A DNA stretch of 64,000 nt from Oscillospiraceae bacterium (GTDB lineage Bacteria > Bacillota > Clostridia > Oscillospirales > Oscillospiraceae): contig CACXAQ010000003.1 in NCBI GenBank assembly GCA_902765595.1, positions 1 through 64,000 of the forward strand, read 5' to 3'. Positions 60,018 to 64,000 of the stretch are shown here, in pieces. The position numbers were made by a program, and so were the translations under genes. The notes under the pieces are model-generated. The model was given only the letters and a program-made list of their open reading frames with translations. It was not told where the DNA came from and ran no database searches. The first letter of the stretch is position 1. Each line of letters begins with the position of its first letter.

Positions 60018-61502
60018 ATGGAGCTTTCGGATTACAGACAGGAGCTGGACAGGCTCGACAGGGACCTGGTACAGCTCTTTCTCCGGCGGATGGAGATCTC
60101 CGGTGAGATAGGGCGCTACAAGAATAAAAAACACCTTCCGATTTTGGATTCGGAGCGAGAGATACAGAAGCTGAACGAGTTGAGATCTCTCGCACCAAGC
60201 AAGATGCAGAAAACTGTCGCGTCCCTTTATGAGAGGATCTTTGAACTGAGTCGGGAATACCAGAATAAGCTGAGCGATCAAAAACGCTGCGGTCTGTTGG
60301 GGGAGACGCTGGGACATAGCTATTCGCCCCGGATCCACGAGATTTTGGCCGACTATGAATACCGGCTTTACGAAAAAAAACCGGAAGAGCTGGATGCGTT
60401 TTTGCGCAGCGGAGAATGGGACGGCCTGAATGTGACCATCCCTTATAAAAAGACTGTACTCCCTTATTGCAATACGCTCTCGGAAACGGCCAAGCTGATC
60501 GGGAGCGTGAATACCCTTGTACGGCGTCCTGACGGCTCTATTTATGGCGACAACACTGACGCCTATGGTTTTTCTCTTCTGCTGAATAAGCTGGGCCTGG
60601 ATCTGGCAGGGAAAAAGACAGTGGTCCTTGGCAGCGGAGGCGCTTCTGCCATGGCCTGCGTGATGCTCCGGCAGATGGGCGCTGGACAGGTGGTCGTCAT
60701 TTCCCGCAGCGGAGAAAACAACTACGGGAATCTGGAATTGCACCGGGACGCGGTGCTGCTGGTCAACGCTACGCCTGTTGGGATGTATCCACATAATGGA
60801 CATGCCGCCGTTGATCTGGCGTCGCTTCCAAATCTGCAGGGCGTTGTGGATTTGGTCTACAACCCCCGCCGCACGGCTCTGCTGATGCAGGCCGAGGCAA
60901 GGGGGATCCCCTGTGTGGGCGGTCTTCTGATGCTGACAGCTCAGGCCAAGCGAAGCGCGGAACTGTTTAGTGGAAATAGCATTCCCGATACCGAGACAGA
61001 CCGGATTGAGGGGCTGCTGAAACGAGAGATGCAGAACATTGCGCTGATCGGCATGCCGGGCTGCGGCAAGAGCAGCATTGCTCGGATCCTTGGCAAAAGG
61101 CTGAACCGGCCGGTCCTGGAAGCGGACGAAGAGATCGAAAAGACCGCCGGGCGCAGCATCCCCGAGATTTTTGCAGAAGAGGGGGAGGAAGGCTTCCGCA
61201 GGCGGGAGACGCAGGTCCTTCGGGAGCTGGGAAAGCGCTCCGGCGCGATCCTCTCCACCGGCGGCGGCTGCGTGACCCGGGAGGAAAACTACCCGCTGCT
61301 GCATCAAAACAGCCTGATCATCTGGCGAAAACGTGCTGTTCCCGATTTGCCCCGGGAGGGGAGACCGATCTCCCAAAGTCGGGCTCTGGAGGAGCTCTAC
61401 CGGGAACGAGAGCCCCTGTATCGCCGCTTTGCGGATGTGGTGATCGAGGAGACGGAGACCGTGGAGGAAGCGGTGGAAAAGATCCTGGAGGTGCTGAAAT
61501 GA
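60018..61502 (+). CDS. Trifunctional fusion: chorismate mutase (AroQ) - shikimate dehydrogenase (AroE) - shikimate kinase (AroK)
   Basis: 494 residues in one intact frame. Residues 1-85 are an AroQ-type chorismate mutase (DRDLVQLFLRRMEISGEIGRYK, PILDSERE). Residues 88-330 are shikimate dehydrogenase: SYSP (Ser101, Ser103), NVTIPYK with catalytic Lys144, GDNTDAYGF with Asp181, and the NADP loop LGSGGAS (204-210). Residues 338-494 are shikimate kinase: Walker A GMPGCGKSS (345-353), Asp370 in EADEEIE, and TGGGCV. All key residues appear intact, so all three activities are expected. Fusing the last-but-three steps with the step after chorismate in one chain is unusual. Confidence 0.93.
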   Translation: MELSDYRQELDRLDRDLVQLFLRRMEISGEIGRYKNKKHLPILDSEREIQKLNELRSLAPSKMQKTVASLYERIFELSREYQNKLSDQKRCGLLGETLGHSYSPRIHEILADYEYRLYEKKPEELDAFLRSGEWDGLNVTIPYKKTVLPYCNTLSETAKLIGSVNTLVRRPDGSIYGDNTDAYGFSLLLNKLGLDLAGKKTVVLGSGGASAMACVMLRQMGAGQVVVISRSGENNYGNLELHRDAVLLVNATPVGMYPHNGHAAVDLASLPNLQGVVDLVYNPRRTALLMQAEARGIPCVGGLLMLTAQAKRSAELFSGNSIPDTETDRIEGLLKREMQNIALIGMPGCGKSSIARILGKRLNRPVLEADEEIEKTAGRSIPEIFAEEGEEGFRRRETQVLRELGKRSGAILSTGGGCVTREENYPLLHQNSLIIWRKRAVPDLPREGRPISQSRALEELYREREPLYRRFADVVIEETETVEEAVEKILEVLK

Positions 61503-61945
61503 AGCTTCTGGTTTTGAATGGGCCGAATCTGAATCTGCTTGGTCTGCGAGAGCCGGAGATTTACGGATACAAGAGCTACAAGGATCTGGAAGAATATATC
61601 CAGAAGACTTGTAGCGAAGAAAACATCGATGTGTCCGTTGCCCAGACTAACCACGAGGGCTGCCTGGTGGATCAGATCCAGGAGGCCCGGGGCGTTTTTG
61701 ACGGAATCGTCATCAATCCCGCGGCCTATACCCATACCAGCATTGCCATCCTGGATGCGCTGAAGGCTGTGGCGCTGCCGGCTGTGGAGGTGCATCTGAG
61801 TGATCTGAGCCAGAGAGAGCCTTTCCGGCAGATCTCTTACGCGGGCATGGCCTGCCTCAAAACCTACGCTGGCTTTGGCTTTGAGGGTTATCGGCAGGCG
61901 ATCCTGTTCCTGAAAGACTATTTGGAGGGAGGCAAGAAAACATGA
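61499..61945 (+). CDS. aroQ: 3-dehydroquinate dehydratase, type II
   Basis: 148-residue dodecameric dehydroquinase. LVLNGPNLNLLGLREPEIYG with the catalytic Tyr (about 23), QTNHEGCLVDQIQ, INPAAYTHTSIAILDAL, EVHLSDLSQREPFR are all family motifs. It is overlapped by 4 bases on both sides (fusion gene, DUF554 gene). It completes the set needed for chorismate and prephenate formation. Confidence 0.97.
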   Translation: MKLLVLNGPNLNLLGLREPEIYGYKSYKDLEEYIQKTCSEENIDVSVAQTNHEGCLVDQIQEARGVFDGIVINPAAYTHTSIAILDALKAVALPAVEVHLSDLSQREPFRQISYAGMACLKTYAGFGFEGYRQAILFLKDYLEGGKKT

Positions 61946-62658
61946 TCGCGGTATTTGTCAACATGGCCACCGTGCTGGTTGGCAGTCTCCTGGGCATCTT
62001 ATTCCGGAATCGTCTGAAACCGCAGCTGCAGGAGGCTCTGATGAAGGCCTTGGGCCTTTGTACGGTGCTGATCGGGATCAGCAGCGCGATCAAGACAGAA
62101 AATGTTCTCTGTGCCATCATTTGCATGGTTCTGGGCACAGTCCTGGGCGAACTGCTGCGCATCGATGATGGGATCGAGAACGCGGGGGATTTCATCAAAG
62201 GGAAACTCTTCCGAAACGGCGGCGGAAACAGCCGCTTTACCGAGGGCTTTGTCTCCGCCTGTATCCTGTTTTGCATCGGCTCCATGACGATTGTCGGCTC
62301 TCTGGAAGCGGGGATCCGTCACGATTACAGCATCATCTATGCCAAGAGCACACTGGACTTCGTTTCGTCCATGGCCTTCGGCGCGGCGATGGGACTTGGC
62401 GTCACCTGCTCGGTGCTGTTCATCCTGCTGTTCCAGGGTGGGTTGACCCTGTTATCCGGACTGCTGGCTCCTGTGCTCAGCAGCGCCGTTGTGACGGAGA
62501 TGTCTGCGGTAGGCGGCGTGATCCTGATTGGGATGGCGTTCAATATGCTGGGACTTGGGAAAGAGCGCATCAAGGTAGCAAACATGCTGCCGGCGATTTT
62601 CCTGCCGATCGCGTATATCCCCCTGGCATCCTGGATCTCCGGTCTGATCGGCGGATAA
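61942..62658 (+). CDS. DUF554 family membrane protein (YdfK-like)
   Basis: 238-residue protein with about seven membrane segments of the DUF554 family: FVNMATVLVGSLLGILF, MKALGLCTVLIGISSAIK, a long LGTVLGELLRIDDGIE, FCIGSMTIVGSLEAGI and a late GGVILIGMAFNMLGL. Function is unknown. ATGA overlap with aroQ makes it a coupled member of the aromatic operon, suggesting either transport connected with aromatics or mere hitch-hiking. A terminator follows. Confidence 0.92.
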   Translation: MIAVFVNMATVLVGSLLGILFRNRLKPQLQEALMKALGLCTVLIGISSAIKTENVLCAIICMVLGTVLGELLRIDDGIENAGDFIKGKLFRNGGGNSRFTEGFVSACILFCIGSMTIVGSLEAGIRHDYSIIYAKSTLDFVSSMAFGAAMGLGVTCSVLFILLFQGGLTLLSGLLAPVLSSAVVTEMSAVGGVILIGMAFNMLGLGKERIKVANMLPAIFLPIAYIPLASWISGLIGG

Positions 62659-62662
62659 AAAG

Positions 62663-62707
62663 AAAAAGGAACGGTTCTCATGCAGCTCAGGAGAACCGTT
62701 CCTTTTT
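62663..62707. terminator. Bidirectional terminator between the aromatic operon and pcrA
   Basis: Perfect 17-bp inverted repeat, arms 62663-62679 and 62691-62707, A5/T7 ends, 11-base loop. Confidence 0.95.
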
Positions 62708-64000
62708 TTATCGTTTGGTCATGTGCTGCGCGGCGGCGCGAAGCATCAGCTTTTTCAGGCCGATCTTTTCAAATTGGATCTCGATCAAAAAGTCTCCGCC
62801 CATGGGAGTCATTTTGATGATCACACCGTCCCCGAAGGCCTTGTGACAAACCGCGTCACCCAGGCTGAAGCTGGGTGGGGGAGCAGAAGATTTATGCGGC
62901 GTCGGGGCGACAGGACGATATAGCTTTGGCTCCGGAGCGCGGCTGACGAAGCCCAGCTCCTGCCTCCGGTCGTGATAGCCATAGCCCTTGGGCAGATTCT
63001 TGTGGATATGTTCTTCCGGAATCTCGTCAACGAAGCGGGAGGCGCGGTTGGCGGTGGTACGGCCAAAGAGCATGCGCTGTCTGGCACAGACCAGAAAGAG
63101 CTTCCGCTTGGCCCGGGTGATGGCCACATAGCAGAGACGCCGTTCCTCCTCCATCTCCTCAGGCTCGCCGATGGCGCGCATCCCGGGGAAGATGGTCTCC
63201 TCCATGCCCACCAGGAAAACTGTGGGGAACTCCAGACCCTTTGCGCTGTGCATGGTCATCAGCACCACGCTGTCCGCATCCTTGTCATAGGTGTCCAGAT
63301 CCGTATACAGCGCCACATTTGCCAGATATCCGTCCAGGGTCTCATCGCCGGATTCCTTCATGAAGCTGAGGATACTGCTCTTCAGCTCCTTTACATTCTC
63401 GGCGCGGGTAATATCCTTGTCGTCTGTCGAGGTCTCCAGGAGGCGCAGATAACCGGTCTTTTCCAGCAGCTCGTCATACAGTGCATCGGGCGTGTTGTTT
63501 TCGGAAAAACGCCGCAGTTCTTCGATCATCTGGGCGAAAAGCAGCATTTTCCCGGCGGCACGTTTCAGATCCGGATAGCGATCTGAATGGCTCAAGACCG
63601 AGAAGAGGCTTTGATCCTCCTGCCGTGCGATCTCCCGGGCGACCTCCATGCTCCGCTCACCGATGCCCCGGGGCGGGCTGTTCACGATCCGCAAAAGCCG
63701 CAGATCATCGGCTGGGCTCGCGATCACGTTCAGATAAGCCAGCATGTCCTTGATCTCCGCGTGATCAAAGAATCGGGTTCCGCCGATGATGCGATAGGGG
63801 ATCCCGCTGCGCTTGAAAGCAAATTCCAGCTGATTGGACTGGGCGTTCATTCGGTACAGCACCGCGTGATCCCGCCAGTTCGCGCCCTGGCCAAAGCTGG
63901 CAACAATGTTGGAAGCCACAAACTGGGCTTCCTCATTTTCGTTATCGGCGCAGTACAGCTCGATCTTGTCCCCGGCCCCGGCATTGGTCCACAGTTCCTT
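62708..64000 (-). CDS. pcrA: ATP-dependent DNA helicase PcrA/UvrD, C-terminal part (N-terminus outside window)
   Basis: 430 residues are visible; the frame runs through to base 64000, so the gene begins beyond the window. The visible part starts in the KIELYCADNENEEAQFV region of domain 1B/2, with YRMNAQSNQLEFAFKRSGIPYRIIGG (motif IV), VVLMTMHSAKGLEFPTVFLVGMEE (motif V), EEMEEERRLCYVAITRAKRKL (motif VI) and a C-terminal tudor-like domain from about GDAVCHKAFGDGVI. PcrA unwinds DNA in repair and rolling-circle replication and interacts with RNA polymerase through the C-terminal domain. A GTG at 63919 is only an internal codon. Confidence 0.95.
   Translation of the reverse strand, partial: KELWTNAGAGDKIELYCADNENEEAQFVASNIVASFGQGANWRDHAVLYRMNAQSNQLEFAFKRSGIPYRIIGGTRFFDHAEIKDMLAYLNVIASPADDLRLLRIVNSPPRGIGERSMEVAREIARQEDQSLFSVLSHSDRYPDLKRAAGKMLLFAQMIEELRRFSENNTPDALYDELLEKTGYLRLLETSTDDKDITRAENVKELKSSILSFMKESGDETLDGYLANVALYTDLDTYDKDADSVVLMTMHSAKGLEFPTVFLVGMEETIFPGMRAIGEPEEMEEERRLCYVAITRAKRKLFLVCARQRMLFGRTTANRASRFVDEIPEEHIHKNLPKGYGYHDRRQELGFVSRAPEPKLYRPVAPTPHKSSAPPPSFSLGDAVCHKAFGDGVIIKMTPMGGDFLIEIQFEKIGLKKLMLRAAAQHMTKR

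Noticed and set aside
58977-61376. 799-residue open frame antisense to aroC and the aro fusion
   Set aside because: Shadow frame across two genes; no family resemblance.

Overview
The window looks like chromosome of a spore-forming, strictly anaerobic member of Clostridia, most likely the Oscillospirales (Oscillibacter / Flavonifractor / Lawsonibacter-like). The basis is inference from gene content: sporulation loci (spoIIGA-sigE and spoIIAA-spoIIAB-sigF), a SCIFF peptide with its radical-SAM maturase, a butyryl-CoA:acetate-type CoA-transferase, T-box riboswitches, a CIRCE-controlled groESL operon and GC-rich genes with AT-rich sigma-A promoters. It is mostly core genome; no phage, insertion sequence, CRISPR array, rRNA or tRNA gene was seen.

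Layout. 1-608: tail of a probable surface protein, then a cluster of five hairpins. 609-2862: PrsW protease and a MATE pump. 2859-4400 (minus): sigE and spoIIGA, diverging from pyrH-frr-uppS-(AlkD-like)-dxr-rseP (4515-9487), where an AlkD-like gene occupies the usual cdsA place. 9530-12464 (minus): SCIFF peptide, SCIFF maturase and a translationally coupled PLP decarboxylase. 12701-16952: an envelope O-acylation cluster (SGNH lipoprotein, DUF4358 lipoprotein, MBOAT, DHHW protein). 17005-21147 (minus): groESL, a lipid kinase and an rRNA methyltransferase. 21364-25689: an unknown protein with CstA, then the CoA-transferase and a trans-editing deacylase. 25716-27394 (minus): alanine racemase with a GerS/YdcC-like lipoprotein. 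27543-31649: Phe T-box, pheS, a MITE-like repeat and pheT.

31752-41331: ireB, a coiled-coil membrane protein, a GT2/GtrA pair, uppP, ftsK, mrnC, rqcH and a VanZ protein. 41378-44418 (minus): XpaC-TelA-LemA-like-YbaK. 44559-47909: rpe, recR, RNase J and an ArsC-like protein. 48022-49127 (minus): secG and a zinc-ribbon membrane protein. 49285-53729: a TetR-type regulator, an atypical thioredoxin reductase, then Val T-box and valS. 53822-55314: spoIIAA-spoIIAB-sigF. 55362-62658: an aromatic operon with leader peptide, attenuator, aroF, aroB, aroA, aroC, a chorismate mutase-AroE-AroK fusion, aroQ and a DUF554 gene. 62708-64000 (minus): C-terminal part of PcrA/UvrD.

The items most worth a second look are: PheT carrying what reads as a duplicated OB-fold tRNA-binding domain; the trifunctional AroQ-AroE-AroK fusion inside a complete shikimate operon controlled by a 17-residue Phe/Trp-containing leader peptide; a spoIIG promoter with the 22-bp spacer known from Bacillus, almost leaderless, whose Spo0A-like boxes overlap the pyrH promoter; a thioredoxin reductase lacking the NADPH-binding signature; the hairpin cluster at 270-488; and a hairpin between the SCIFF peptide and its maturase. 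Functional statements rest on motif and family recognition by eye; no database search was run.
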